From the NCBI GenBank assembly GCA_951804985.1, contig OX638136.1, forward strand, positions 3,475,852-3,539,851: a DNA stretch of 64,000 bases, written 5' to 3'. Positions 21,421-31,369 of the stretch are shown piece after piece. How positions within the stretch are numbered: the stretch's first letter is position 1; every line of letters begins with the position of its first letter. The notes under the pieces are model-generated. The model saw only the letters and a program-made list of their open reading frames with translations, was not told the DNA's origin and searched no databases. The position numbers and the translations under genes were made by a program. The DNA is from Dryomyza anilis. Lineage: Eukaryota; Arthropoda; Insecta; Diptera; Dryomyzidae.

Positions 21421-23448
21421 GTGGCCTACCTGCGCATTAAAAAAGGAACCAGAGTGGACGTCGCTTTCGTCGCAGGAAAGACTAGATGTGCACCGCCGAG
21501 GGGAATGACAATTCCTCGATTAGAACTGCAAGCAGCAATTCTTGACAATCGTCTCCATACGTCAATCAAGAGCTGCCATGATTTCAAAGTGGACAGCACG
21601 CACTTTTGGAGCGATTCTAAAACAGTCATCCTCTGGATTCGGTCAGCTGCACGTGAATATAAACAGTTTGTCGGCTGTAGGATTGCTGAAATCTTAGAGA
21701 CTTCAATGCCTGCTCAGTGGCGCTGGTTGCCGACAGATTTAAATGTGGCTGATGATGCCACCAGAGCTAAGCTGCCACAAGAGTCACCATCCAGATGGAC
21801 AACAGGACATGCATTTTTACAAGATACTGAAAAATATTGGCCTTGCGAACCGCAGCACCTCAATTCGACGCACTGTACTATAGAAGAAAAAACAGCACAT
21901 TTCCTCATGACGAAGAATATAGGTAAGAGCTTTATTGACATTACTAAATTTTCCTCTTACTTGAAGGCTATGCGAGTTGTTGCCTGGATTCTCCGTTTTA
22001 CAACCAACGCTAGAATGAAAGTAAAGACAGAAACAGCTGAGTTGACTGCTGAAGAACTAAGGAATGCCGAAATTGTCATATGTCGGCAAGTCCAGAGCGA
22101 AGCCTTCGCACCAGAGATAAAACTTTTGCGGACAGCAAAATGCGTAACAAAAAATAGTGATATTTACTCGCTGACGCCGTACATCGATAGCGATGGGCTG
22201 TTAAGGGTTAACGGAAGAATGGATAACGCCTTTTGCCTTCCAAGCACAGCACGTCGACCTATCATATTGCCGAAAAATCATTATATGTCTCAATTAGTCA
22301 TGAACCATTATCATGGAAAAGCTCATCACCAAAATGATCACTTTACTATAAATGAAATGCGCCAAAAATTTTGGATCTCGAATGCGCGCGCATTGTTAAA
22401 ATTTGTTAAAAGAAGCTGCCCGGTGTGCCTGATTCACAACGCCAAACCATTGGTACCACTTATGGGACAACTCCCAGCTGATCGTCTGACGCCATGGTTA
22501 CGACCATTTAGTTATTCGGGAGTTGATTATTGTGGGCCGTTTTACATTGCTATTGGACGCAGGACGGAAAAGCGATGGATTGCCCTTTTCACCTGCTTGA
22601 CTACGCGTGCCATCCATTTGGAAGTTGCTGAAGATCTCTCTACTGACAGTTTCATAATGTGTCTGCGGAATTTTGTCAACCGCCGCGGAGTACCAGTGAG
22701 ACTTCGAAGCGACAATGGCACCAACTTCATTGGTGCACAACGTTTAATGAAGAAAGAAGACCGACTGTTCAACTATCACCAAATTCAGAGTCATATGTCA
22801 AAAAATAACATAGACTGGATTTTTAACTGTCCGTCAAATCCACATGCTGGAGGCTGTTGGGAGCGTCTAGTGAGATGCGTAAAACGCCTGCTGCACAGAA
22901 TTCTAAAAGAGGAAACACCAAAGCTAGAAACATTCCGCAGCGTCATTATTGAAGCAGAACACATTATCAACAGCCGCCCGTTGACCGACCTGCCTTTAGA
23001 TGCCGAAGATGAAGAGCCGTTGACACCCAATCATTTTTTGTTGGGCTGTCTTAACTCAACGCAAACGCCAAAGTTAACTGAAGATAAGATTTGCCTGCGC
23101 AAACAGTGGAGAATTGCGCAGAATTTAAAGGACCGGTTATGGAAACGGTGGACGGTAGAATATTTGCCACAATTACTGTTACGACCAAAGTGGAGAGAGG
23201 AAGCCACACCGCTTCAGCCCGGACAGCTGGTTATAATCTGTGATCCAAGTCAGCCCAGAGGACAATGGCAACGAGGACGCATAACAAAGGTATACACTGC
23301 CGCAGATGGGCAAGTGCGTACTGCAGAAGTCCGTACCGCGCAAGGTACACTACGCCGTCCAGCCAGCAAGCTAGCCGCTTTGATATTTGGTGAATCCCAC
23401 AAGGAATCCACGGGGGGTGGAATGTTGGCGCAAGCTGGCAACTCATAG
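21421..23448 (+). CDS. pol: BEL RNase H-like and integrase polyprotein segment
   Basis: This 675-codon frame is open to a stop just inside the 3' LTR. It begins with the BEL RNase H-like region (MTIPRLELQAAIL, THFWSDSKTVILWI). It continues with an integrase zinc-binding domain (HYHGKAHHQNDH with CPVC) and the integrase core, whose three acidic residues are visible in GVDYCGPF, RLRSDNGTNF and HAGGCWERLV. The C-terminal end has the BEL DUF5641-like block (LTPNHFLLG, LRKQWRIAQNL, GQWQRGRI). The integrase looks structurally intact. Because the upstream RT is deleted and no start codon is expected, this is the 3' half of a defective polyprotein rather than a stand-alone gene. Confidence 0.88.
   Translation: MAYLRIKKGTRVDVAFVAGKTRCAPPRGMTIPRLELQAAILDNRLHTSIKSCHDFKVDSTHFWSDSKTVILWIRSAAREYKQFVGCRIAEILETSMPAQWRWLPTDLNVADDATRAKLPQESPSRWTTGHAFLQDTEKYWPCEPQHLNSTHCTIEEKTAHFLMTKNIGKSFIDITKFSSYLKAMRVVAWILRFTTNARMKVKTETAELTAEELRNAEIVICRQVQSEAFAPEIKLLRTAKCVTKNSDIYSLTPYIDSDGLLRVNGRMDNAFCLPSTARRPIILPKNHYMSQLVMNHYHGKAHHQNDHFTINEMRQKFWISNARALLKFVKRSCPVCLIHNAKPLVPLMGQLPADRLTPWLRPFSYSGVDYCGPFYIAIGRRTEKRWIALFTCLTTRAIHLEVAEDLSTDSFIMCLRNFVNRRGVPVRLRSDNGTNFIGAQRLMKKEDRLFNYHQIQSHMSKNNIDWIFNCPSNPHAGGCWERLVRCVKRLLHRILKEETPKLETFRSVIIEAEHIINSRPLTDLPLDAEDEEPLTPNHFLLGCLNSTQTPKLTEDKICLRKQWRIAQNLKDRLWKRWTVEYLPQLLLRPKWREEATPLQPGQLVIICDPSQPRGQWQRGRITKVYTAADGQVRTAEVRTAQGTLRRPASKLAALIFGESHKESTGGGMLAQAGNS
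23411..23422 (+). promoter_or_regulatory. Polypurine tract of BEL element
   Basis: The purine-rich run GGGGGGTGGAA lies immediately before the 3' LTR start TGTTGGCG at 23423, the position expected for the plus-strand primer. Confidence 0.75.
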
Positions 23449-23738
23449 GAGGGATATTGACACGAGCGAAGTTGGCAACAATGACTGAACGAATTCGCTG
23501 TCAGGCAGTCAGTTGTGCAAAGAGAGCGGTAGAGCCAACATTAATTTTTAAACATAGCCACATAGCCACCATCATTCACATTCAGACATTGTCGTTCATT
23601 TGTCACATTCACTTACATTTTGTATTTTCTTTGTATAAATATTCATTAGTTTGTATACATTTCAATATTAAATGTAATCCAGACTTTTGATTAATAAATT
23701 CCACAACTCATTTAAACATTCGTGTCGCCGTCATTACA
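23423..23738 (+). repeat. 3' LTR of BEL element
   Basis: 316 bp, nearly identical to 18224-18543, followed by target duplication ATCCG at 23739-23743. Confidence 0.95.
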
Positions 23739-23743
23739 ATCCG

Positions 23744-24365
23744 TTCTCAGCGATGATGAGTCGATGATGGCACTGCATTTTTAACGAATTTCGCGAAATT
23801 CCCTAATCCCATGTTGCCCTGTGTTGATGTCCTCACTCTCTATATTATCCTTGTGGTATAAGGATGTTTCGTGCGCTGTCTTAACCACCTCGTTCAAATA
23901 TCTAATACGCAAGTTCAACTCCTATATTTTGTTGTTCGTTCCTGCGACGTCGGGTACTCCTCTCTTGCCAGGCGTCTGAGAGAATTATTTATTGATTCCT
24001 CAGAAATATTCTTTCAATAAATTTCTTCTTTTTATGTTTTCCTCTTCTATATTAGCTGCTTCTTCTAACTCTGCTGTACGTTTTAAACAATAATCGTTTA
24101 AACGTTTTTTCAATCCGATAACGAATCCCTCTGCTAAATTCGATTTAATTTTTAAATTCTGGAAATTTAACAATTCTTCTACTATATTATCTGTCTCCTC
24201 TAATTTAGACAAATTCAGAATTCTAGATATAATATCTTTTAATAATGCTGTATTATCTTTATTGAGTATTTTTGGTACAAATTGCGAACATAATTTTTCA
24301 ACAAATCTGTCCAATTCGCTAGATTGCTTTTGAATATACGCATTTAATTCATTAGCATCTGCCAT
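23744..24365 (-). pseudogene. gag: G3 gag N-terminal part
   Basis: The 121-codon frame 24365-24000 begins MADANELNAYIQKQSSELDR and is helical and charged (LKDIISRILNLSKLEETDNI). It is followed by decayed gag sequence up to the BEL target duplication. Strand, position and the matching gag remainder at 18218-17046 show it is the start of the G3 gag. No Gypsy domain is strong enough to identify on its own. Confidence 0.6.
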
Positions 24366-25694
24366 TAAATATTATCAATCAATTTAAAACGTTATCTTTA
24401 TCTTTTAATTTAAAAAAATAAATTTTAAATCATACCCACTTTTCTCTATAATAATTGATTTTAATTTTAATAAACTATAAGTTTATTTACGGCAACTCCC
24501 TACGTTTCTCAATACAAAATTTATAACAGCAATGGTGCTGTGTTTACACGCTTTAAAATTTAATCAAGTCATTTAGTTTTTACTTGTTATACACTGGAGG
24601 GTATCTCAGTGTTATTTTATTTATTTATTTTATTTTAACGTAGTACCTTTATTCCTATCCTATCCATATAATTTTAAATTAATATTTCTATTTTACGCAA
24701 AATATCTAAAATCGAATTGATAAATTTTATTCAAAATATTTTGCAATGCAATGAATATCGCATATATTGTTAATAATGTATTTAAATTTGTATATTAATA
24801 CTGATATACTTGCCACTGTTATATTAGGCAATATAATTATTAAAAACAATTATTTGTTTTATACAAAAGAACGTTTATTCAACATGAAAGAAAATTCTGT
24901 ATTAATTAGAACGAGTTGAACTGTTTGATATGCAGGCGAATGCTTATGTTTTTCAAAGTTTAATCGTGTACGACAAAGAAACAAGTATTTGAAAAAAAAA
25001 AAAATTAAGTCTTTGGCGATGCCAACAAATAGTTAGGTAATAATTTTTCGTAATATGATAATATGAATTTTCAGAAATTTGTAAAATTTTGATTTTTAAT
25101 AAAAAAAAGTTTAAATTAAATTTAATGTAAACGCTGTGTAATTATTTTCATAGTACAGAAGACGTTGAATCGAATTGTTAAGTGCAAATTTTAATATTCA
25201 GAATATTACAAAATATTAATATTTCTTGAATATTTTCAAATGTTATTTCTGAAAACATATTATATTTTCCTTTTAATTTGATTTAAAAATTAATATTTCT
25301 TGAATATTTTCAAATGTTATTTCTGAAAACATATTATATTTTCCTTTTAATTTGATTTAAAAATTAATTCTCTTTATCAACCGCTATCGGTTCTGCGAAA
25401 ATCTAATACGTTTTGATTATAAATATTTGTATTTTATAGTGTTATCGTTTTATATTTAATGAAAATTATAATTTTCGTACTAATAGTATGAATAATTTTA
25501 TTACACACTAGAGGGTCTGGAGTTCGGATTCGCAGTGTGTATTTTCTTTTATATATTTGATTTTTATTTATTTTTTTTTTAAATTATATACAATGTTTAA
25601 TAATTTTTTATTTGTAACTTTAAAAATTCCCCCTATCCCTGTAACAAAAAAAAAAAAAAAAACAAAATATGACTAAATCTAGTTTCTCAAAGCA
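24366..25694. other. AT-rich region; possible G3 leader; 74-bp repeat
   Basis: This probably includes the untranslated leader and LTR of G3, but no LTR boundary or primer site was found. Two related words containing CACT(A/G)GAGGGT occur at about 24593 and 25506. No gene seen. Confidence 0.4.
25216..25363. repeat. 74-bp direct tandem repeat, two copies
   Basis: TTAATATTTCTTGAATATTT starts at 25216 and again at 25290. The two units are identical by eye across 74 bp. Confidence 0.9.
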
Positions 25695-26110
25695 TTTTTC
25701 AACAATTGCCGTTCAGTGAAAAATTAAATTGGAGATGAAAGACCTGCATAAAATCTATCATTTAATAACAAAATAGTTGAAATTGTGGACTCAGCACGGT
25801 TTTATTCAGATTTCATCTTTTTCTATAGTTTAAGTCCGAAATTTATTTGATCTGACCCTTTTTACGGGCTAATTGTCGACTTGAGTACTTTTCACTGAAC
25901 TAAATTTTTAAATATTTGGAGTTAGTGATTATCCATTTTTAATATTTTCGGTTTGGTAAGATGTAGGACTCTGAGAACTTTCCAACGTAAAGATGAGTTC
26001 GTTTTTATAATAGTGGCATACTTATCTCGATATTTTTATTTCATATTTTTATTTTTTTGTGTCAGTTAGTCGAAAGGCCTAATATTATTAAAATTAAAAA
26101 TATTCATGAC
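25695..26110 (+). repeat. Partial copy of the CGTTCAGTGAAAA MITE
   Basis: GCCGTTCAGTGAAAAATTAA at 25706 and the following ~350 bp match the right half of the MITE at 30379-31296, including the motif ATTTGGAGTTAGTGATT and the stretch with GGTAAGATGTAGGACT. The terminal inverted repeats are not complete. Confidence 0.75.
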
Positions 26111-26759
26111 TCAAAGTGTCTTTAATATGGAACACTCAAAATAAGTATTTCAAAGTTACGACATAAAAGATAAACAAAAAGCTTTTGCTTATGCAACCAT
26201 TGTTTTAAGTGTACCAACATTTTTTTAAGAGTAAAGCACTTCAAACGCACAAACTCATAAGCATTTTGTTAATGTGTGCATTTGCTCTTCGCTGCTTTAA
26301 ACATAAACTGAAGCCGGAACCGTTGGTCGTTTGGGTTTTCAATAAGAAAAATCCACCTTCCTTGGTAACTTTTATATACAATTGTTATTTAAATTTTGAC
26401 ATACCCAAATAAATTGTTTATTGGTTGCATTTATGTTACTAAAAAAACGATTTTTGAATAATTACTTTAAATCATCTTTCTGTATAATTTAGGGCATTCT
26501 TTTGGTTGATTATTTGCATTACTAAAAGACGACTTTTCAAACTTTACAGATTTCGAAAACATTTAAATGTTAACTTAACGACATCTGTCAGACATAAGTT
26601 ACCTATTTGGGTAGTTTGGCAATGTTAACCCTTTAATGCGTATTGTCCTTAGACGAAATCACACATATAATTTTTTATTTTTTTAATTGCTTTATTTAAA
26701 CGTACGACTAGAGTTCATTGTCTAAAATGAGAACGTAATCTTCAGTTTAAAATATATAT

Positions 26760-26960
26760 ATTTTTTTAACTTACACTAAGAGTGAAAGGGTATATTTAGT
26801 TTGGAAGGCCGTTTTTAACACCCAGATGTAAGCATTTCTTTTATAGAAAAGTAAATATATATTTCATCAGGAGGTCTTCTGAGTCGATTTAGTGATATCC
26901 GTCTGTCTGTTGAAATCACGATTACTGAAAAATTAGAATAGTTAAATTAATGAAAATCCT
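26760..26960 (+). repeat. mini-me-like core, degenerate
   Basis: ACACTAAGAGTGAAAGGGTA, then AACACCCAGATGTAAGCATT, a TA-rich run, GAGTCGATTTAGTGATATCC and GTCTGTCTGTTG. Same order as 2290-2515 but more decayed. Confidence 0.65.
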
Positions 26961-27148
26961 AATTTAGATTACTTATATATATACGCTGTCTAAACAAGAA
27001 AATGATTGGCATGATCGGTTTATTGTGAACTATAAATCGACTACTTGTTTTCAAATACCTTATTTTTAAATGCAAAAAACCGTTTTTAGAGAACTAATTC
27101 GTTTTAAATCAAATATAAAATCGAACAATTTAAATACAGGTAACTTAC

Positions 27149-27300
27149 GCAAATCAATCATCGGCACCGACGCCAAAGTGATGCAGCAATGTGTAGATCG
27201 ATGAGTAGCGCACGCTGTACATCAGCGCTGTCACCGGCTGCGGTCGCCTGTCAGACGCGGCTAGTGCAACTCCCACTGACCGGCGAGTATGTTGGCTAAG
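27149..27300 (-). pseudogene. Ube3a: Ube3a (E6AP) gene fragment, internally deleted
   Basis: The minus-strand sequence begins at a retained splice donor context (GTAAGT, plus-strand ACTTAC at 27143-27148). It keeps exon words also found in the 49993-50745 copy (CACCGACGCCAAAGTGATGC, then CATCAGCGCTGTCACCGGCT on the plus strand) with the middle deleted. On its own it could not be identified; the assignment rests on alignment with the longer copy. Confidence 0.6.
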
Positions 27301-27879
27301 AAATCAAATTATAGCAGACATTTTTATAGTATAAAATGTCTTTTTAGTCGTTTGCTCACTTTTTTAATTATTTCAAATTTTAGGTCATTATTTCGTAGAT
27401 TTTTCTTGATATTAAGCAATCGTGAATTATATTTGAAATGATTCGTATACCCTGGTGAACTATATACCACTTTGAATGGTAACCACACATATGTGTAGGG
27501 TATTTATAGTCGGTTTAGGCCGACTATAATTTTGATAATCCTAACTATCATAATAACACCTACTATAAAATATCCCTACTTTAAAATTTCCCATGTGATC
27601 TAAGGTTCAGAATGGTGTAGTGCACGCGCAAGCCAGTCACCGACTTCTGTTAGTTGCCATAGCCTCTCCTACACAATTCCTAGTCTCACCTTCGAGTTGG
27701 TGAACCCCGGAAACCCGAGCAACCAGCTGAAGATCTTGTTTCAACCCCGTTGGGAGGTCTGGTCAGGGACAAACGACACAGGGATATTGGCCGTTCAAAA
27801 TGGCTTGTGACCCGCCATATAAAAAAGCTGATTCAACGAAAACAGAAAAATTGCTTCGGATATTGACCCGAAAACACGA

Positions 27880-28157
27880 TGACAACCTACGCAAACGTAT
27901 AAAGGATATGCACCTGGAATGTCCGAACCTTTTATAGGGAAGTTGCCACTATCCAGCTTGTTGATGTCCTCGGAAGATACAAGGCTGACATCACCGCAAT
28001 CCAGGAAATGCGATGGACAGGACAGGGCTGCTCTAAACAGGCATCCTGTGACATTTAGTACAGCTGCCACGCGGAGAGGCATGAATTTGGTTGTGGATTT
28101 GTAGTCGGCAAGAGACTCCGCCACCTTGTCTCTAGGTTCACACCCGTGAACGAAAGG
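27880..28157 (+). pseudogene. RTE LINE endonuclease, N-terminal part
   Basis: Plus-strand frames show the APE-type endonuclease start CTWNVRTFYREVATIQL, then DVLGRYKADITAIQEMRW, then HEFGCGFVVGKRLRHLVS. The T-W-N-V-R..AIQE-x-R-W pattern is the nicking-endonuclease signature of RTE/BovB-like LINEs, the family often annotated in insects as craniofacial development protein 2-like. An in-frame TAG is visible within it (near 28058). It is cut at 28157 by a foreign block and resumes at 28868. Confidence 0.85.
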
Positions 28158-28867
28158 CATAAACTCTCATAGTAGAAATTTGTTTAACGGGCGGAGGAAT
28201 AAACTCCCTAGTAGAAAGTTGTGGAAGACGCATAAACTCTCCGAGTAGGAATTTATTTAACATGCGTAGGAATTGACTCCCCAGTAGTACAATCCAACTC
28301 AAATGTGATTTTTTTTTTTGGTAAATGGCGGTTCTAACTTCGCCATTGTTTTTTTTATTTTTAATTCCATCAAAATAAATTATTTTTTTACTATCGTTTA
28401 AGAGCACAAGTCAAGCACTACAAAACACAAATATAAAAAAAAATATATCTCAAAATGGCGATTCTAACTTCCACCAGTTACTGTTACTGTTCCAGTTACT
28501 GTTGAGATATTGTTGATGTTTAAATTATTTATTAATTTGTTGATTTAAATATTAATTTAATGATTCTATTTTGGTAGGATCGCCAATTTAAGAACCTGAA
28601 CCTGTTGTAGTTACTCTTGAGATATTGTTGATCTTTAAATTATTTATTAATTTGTTGATTTAAATATTAATTTCATGATTCTATTTTGGTAGGAATTTAA
28701 GAACCTTAATTAAAAATATGAATAATTTAGAAAATATAAAGCCTTCCAGCAACGATTTTTTTCCACATGTTTTCTCATTTTAGAACAGTTGGAAATCTGT
28801 AACGGAGATGACAGTATCGTAATTGTGACCACGTCATGTCTGCAGAAAATTCCTAAGTGCTCCAAAA
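28158..28867. repeat. Foreign block with short tandem repeats inside the LINE
   Basis: Three structures fill this insertion. First, four ~35-bp imperfect units of the form CATAAACTCTC..AGTAG (28158-28300). Second, a 7-bp-stem hairpin AATGGCG..CGCCATT near 28325-28349, echoed at 28455. Third, two ~115-bp units with GAGATATTGTTGATSTTTAA (28503-28730). No coding frame and no recognised family. Confidence 0.6.
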
Positions 28868-29275
28868 CGGATCAAGGCTAAATTCTTATATATCAGCCTA
28901 ATTTGTGCGCACGCTCCGACGAATGAGAAGGACGATGAAACTAAAGAGACTTTCTATGAGCGCCTCGATGAAGCCTATGAGCGCTGCCCCCGTCACGACA
29001 TCAAAATTGTGATTGGCGACTTTAATGCCAAAGTGGGCCATGAGGGTATCTTTGGTTCAACGGATGGACAATTCAGCCTCCACGACAACACCTCCGACAA
29101 TGGAATGAGGCTGATCGACTTCACCGCAGCACGAAACATGGTAATTAGTGGTACTAGATTCAAGCACCTCAATATTCACAAGCCCACGTGGTGGTCACCC
29201 GATCAACGCAACCAAATTGATCTTGTTGTGATTGACGGAAGGCACGCTTCTAGTGTGATGGATGTACTCTAGATC
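28868..29275 (+). pseudogene. RTE LINE endonuclease, C-terminal part
   Basis: The frame resumes after the foreign block with RIKAKFLYISLICAHAP. From 29009 it reads MIGDFNAKVGHEGIFG, then NGMRLIDFTAARNMVISGT and WWSPDQRNQIDLVVIDGRH. GDFNAKVG (catalytic Asp/Asn) and RNQIDLVVIDGRH are canonical endonuclease motifs; the terminal His pairs with the Asp. The frame ends in a stop where the inverted segment begins. Confidence 0.88.
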
Positions 29276-29425
29276 TAAACAGCCAACTTCAACTCGAATC
29301 ACTTGTCTCTCCTCCTTCCTCTTCTCTCTGTATCGCTCCTTCGCGGCTCGCGTAACTACCGACTGCAGGGTGGCTCTATATGCAGCGTCTTTCTCTGCGC
29401 ATAAGCGTGTGCCAACCTTGGCTGC
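29273..29425 (-). pseudogene. Inverted LINE segment (between endonuclease and RT)
   Basis: Coding sense flips to the minus strand for about 150 bp: the minus frame has AAKVGTRLCAEKD and ERYREKRKEERQVIRVE, the basic linker expected between RTE endonuclease and RT. Sense returns to plus at about 29420. This is an internal inversion. Confidence 0.75.
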
Positions 29426-29763
29426 TACAAGGCCACCATGTCTGAGTTCGGTATACCTGCGAAACTTATAAGGCTTTGACCCTGAGCGACACACGTTGCT
29501 CAGTGAGAATTGGGAACAACCTCACCGATACGTTTAATACCGAACGAGGTTTCAGACAAGGCGATTTCGTATCGTGTGACTTCTTCAACCTAATAATGGA
29601 GAAGATTGTAAGAGCTGCACAACTCCATCACAATGACACTATCTTCAACAAGAGTTCCATGCTGCTCGGGTACGCTGATGATATCGACATCATTGGGCAG
29701 AGCGTACGAGCAGTCAGTGCAGCATTCTCCAGTTTTGAGAGGGAATCGCGTCGAATGATTTGA
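29420..29763 (+). pseudogene. RTE LINE reverse transcriptase palm fragment
   Basis: The plus-strand sequence KATMSEFGIPAKLIRL is followed, after a frameshift, by the frame 29476-29763, with SDTRCSVRIGNNLTDTFNT, GFRQGDFVSCDFFNLIMEKI and the catalytic YADDIDIIG, ending at ESRRMI-stop. The rest of the RT is deleted and the sequence passes at once to the 3' tail (CATCATGGGTTGTAATGGCC, then AAGT repeats). Confidence 0.88.
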
Positions 29764-29866
29764 TTGCTGCGGCCGAAACCCATCATGGGTTGTAATGGCC
29801 AAATAAGTAAGTAAGTAAGATCTAACCCTCCCAACTGGTTTATAATAAACCTTCTTCCCAGTCTGC

Positions 29867-30258
29867 CATGTCTCGGAGACCTTCGATACCTCGAAGCTTT
29901 CTCGAATAACTTCGATAAAAAAGTTTGACCTCGTTGCTTTCTCGATTCTTATTTTGAAACAATTTCGTACATTCAAATTCTTTGACAAGATACGATATTT
30001 AAATATTTATCACATCGATATCGCAATATTTTTCGCAGGAATCTCGAACTTTGTTCATTTTTTCTTCGATATCGTTCCAATTTCGAAAAATTTCTCGTAT
30101 CGAGAAAACTCCGACAGAACGTTCCGATATCTACCTACCATCTAGGTCCAATTTGACGCTCGATATCGTTACGAGAACAAGGCCGATATCGTGTGATTTC
30201 TCCATCTACTCGCAATGATCTCGTAACGATATCGATACGAATGGCATAATGGGTTTGT
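29867..30258. mobile_element. ~390-bp TCGA/GATATC-rich insert, MITE-like
   Basis: It is absent from the paralogous copy at 51045-51065, where the flanks are joined (AAACCTTCTCTTTCTATATT), so it is a real insertion. It is dense in TCGA and CGATATCG words. The ends show a weak inverted similarity (CCCAGTCTGCCAT versus CCCATTATGCCAT on the other strand). No coding capacity. Superfamily unknown. Confidence 0.55.
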
Positions 30259-30378
30259 CTATATTTTAAATTAAACTTAAATAAAATGTTTTTAATTGAA
30301 ACAAACAAATAAAAAAGATATAAAAACAAAACAAAAAATATAAAATAAAAAATATTGTTAGTAGTACAAAACATTTAT

Positions 30379-31296
30379 ATCGTCGTCGTTCAGTGAAAAG
30401 TCACTAAGTCCAAAATTGAGTATTGAGATAAATGCTTTTAAAGATATAAATTACCGTAACAAACCAGAATATTTTTGGATTCAAATAGTGCTAAGCATGT
30501 AGTATAGACAACGAATTCCACTACAAACAGCAACAAAGTAGTTTGGACACAACACATGACTGTTATTGGCTTCTTTTCTTCACCGTTCAGTGAAAAATCA
30601 CCAAGCCCCATATAAACAGTAACAGTGCTCCAGTTTATTCAAATAATTGTATCTGATTTCAGTTTGAATTGGAGATGAACGAACTGCATAATATCTATCA
30701 TTTAATCCAAAAATCGTTAAAATTATATTTCGACGAAAATTATATTTCGACGTTCAATGAAAAGTCACTAAGTCTCATATAAACAGTAACAATCCTCCAG
30801 TTAATTCAAATAATTGTATCGGATTTTAGTTTGCATTAATAATAGCTATCATTTAATTAAAAAATTGTTCAAATCTGACCATTTTGTGGACTCGGCACCG
30901 TTTTAATCATTTTTCGACAATTGCCATTCAGTGAAAAATCACTAAATCCCTTATAAACAGTAACAGTCCTCTAGTTTATTCAAATAATTGTATCTGATTT
31001 CAGTTTGAATTGGAGATGAAAGACCTGCATGATATGTATTATTTAATCCAAAAATCGACCACTTTTGTGGACTTAGCGCGGTTTTATTCAGATTTAATCT
31101 TGAGTACTTCTCACTGAACTAAATTTTAAAATATTTGGAGTTAGTGATTTTCCATTTTTAATATTTTCGGTTTGGTAAGATGTAGGACTACGAGGACTTT
31201 CCAATGTAAAGATGAGTTCGTTTTTATAATAGTGGCATACTTATCTCGATATTTTCGAAAAATGGACTTAACGACTTTTCACTGAACGACGACGAT
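30379..31296 (+). mobile_element. ~918-bp TIR element (MITE) with internal ~172-bp repeats
   Basis: Terminal inverted repeats of about 34 bp begin ATCGTCGTCGTTCAGTGAAA at both ends and differ at two positions. Internally CRTTCAGTGAAAAATCAC-type words recur at about 30581, 30752 and 30925, i.e. 171-173 bp apart. No coding frame. Partial relatives lie at 25695-26110 and 51180-51240. The target duplication is unclear (AT-rich flanks). Confidence 0.75.
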
Positions 31297-31369
31297 AATA
31301 TCACCGTCCAACGTTTCATTTTAAATCATACTACTTAAAAATTCACTTTAAAAACGTTTTATATTAAAA

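Larger units (their letters stand above)
18224..23738 (+). mobile_element. BEL/Pao LTR retrotransposon, young but defective
   Basis: Two near-identical LTRs (18224-18543 and 23423-23738), 5-bp target duplications ATCCG at 18219-18223 and 23739-23743, and plus-strand gag-pol with BEL-type domains. By eye the LTRs differ by two substitutions and one 4-bp indel, so insertion is recent. It is nevertheless inactive: gag is frameshifted near 19334-19385, a TAG stop separates the protease part from RT, and the RT lacks the catalytic Y-x-D-D segment through an internal deletion. It sits inside G3 gag, in the opposite orientation. Confidence 0.95.
15666..24365 (-). mobile_element. Older Gypsy-like element (G3), split by BEL; LTRs not found
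   Basis: Minus-strand remnants run in the order gag N-terminus (24365-23744), BEL insertion, gag C-terminus with zinc knuckles (18218-17046), an inserted or unassigned block, the protease-RT linker (16500-16097) and the start of RT (15930-15666). The left part is missing: beyond 15666 sequence belongs to the G1 LTR. No LTR could be delimited at the right. Frameshifts are frequent, so this is an old, truncated copy. Confidence 0.75.
26209..27603 (+). repeat. Composite repeat, copy 1 (leader, mini-me core, Ube3a piece, tail)
   Basis: Order: CTTCGCTGCTTTAAACATAA (26289), CTTGGTAACTTTTATATACA leader (26354), mini-me core (26760-26960), Ube3a fragment (27149-27300), and a tail with GTATACCCTGGTGAACTATA and the 8-bp palindrome arms TAGTCGG/CCGACTA (27500-27520). 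The same order recurs at 29826-31763 (part), 40746-41078 (part), 49470-51240 and 51241-54616. An RTE LINE interrupts it at 27603/27604. Confidence 0.8.
27604..29818 (+). mobile_element. RTE-clade LINE, inserted in composite repeat; internally rearranged
   Basis: A 7-bp target duplication GATCTAA (27597-27603 and 29819-29825) flanks the element, and its 3' end is (AAGT)n, as expected for RTE elements with microsatellite-like tails. A paralogous uninterrupted target (CCATGTGATCTAACCTTCCC) survives at about 51010-51030. The element keeps endonuclease and RT segments but has a ~700-bp foreign block at 28158-28867, an inverted ~150-bp segment at 29273-29425, and a deletion joining the RT palm directly to the 3' tail. 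It is dead. Confidence 0.88.

Noticed and set aside
18769..23446. Minus-strand frames across the BEL element
   Set aside because: Antisense to gag-pol, which has the recognisable domains.
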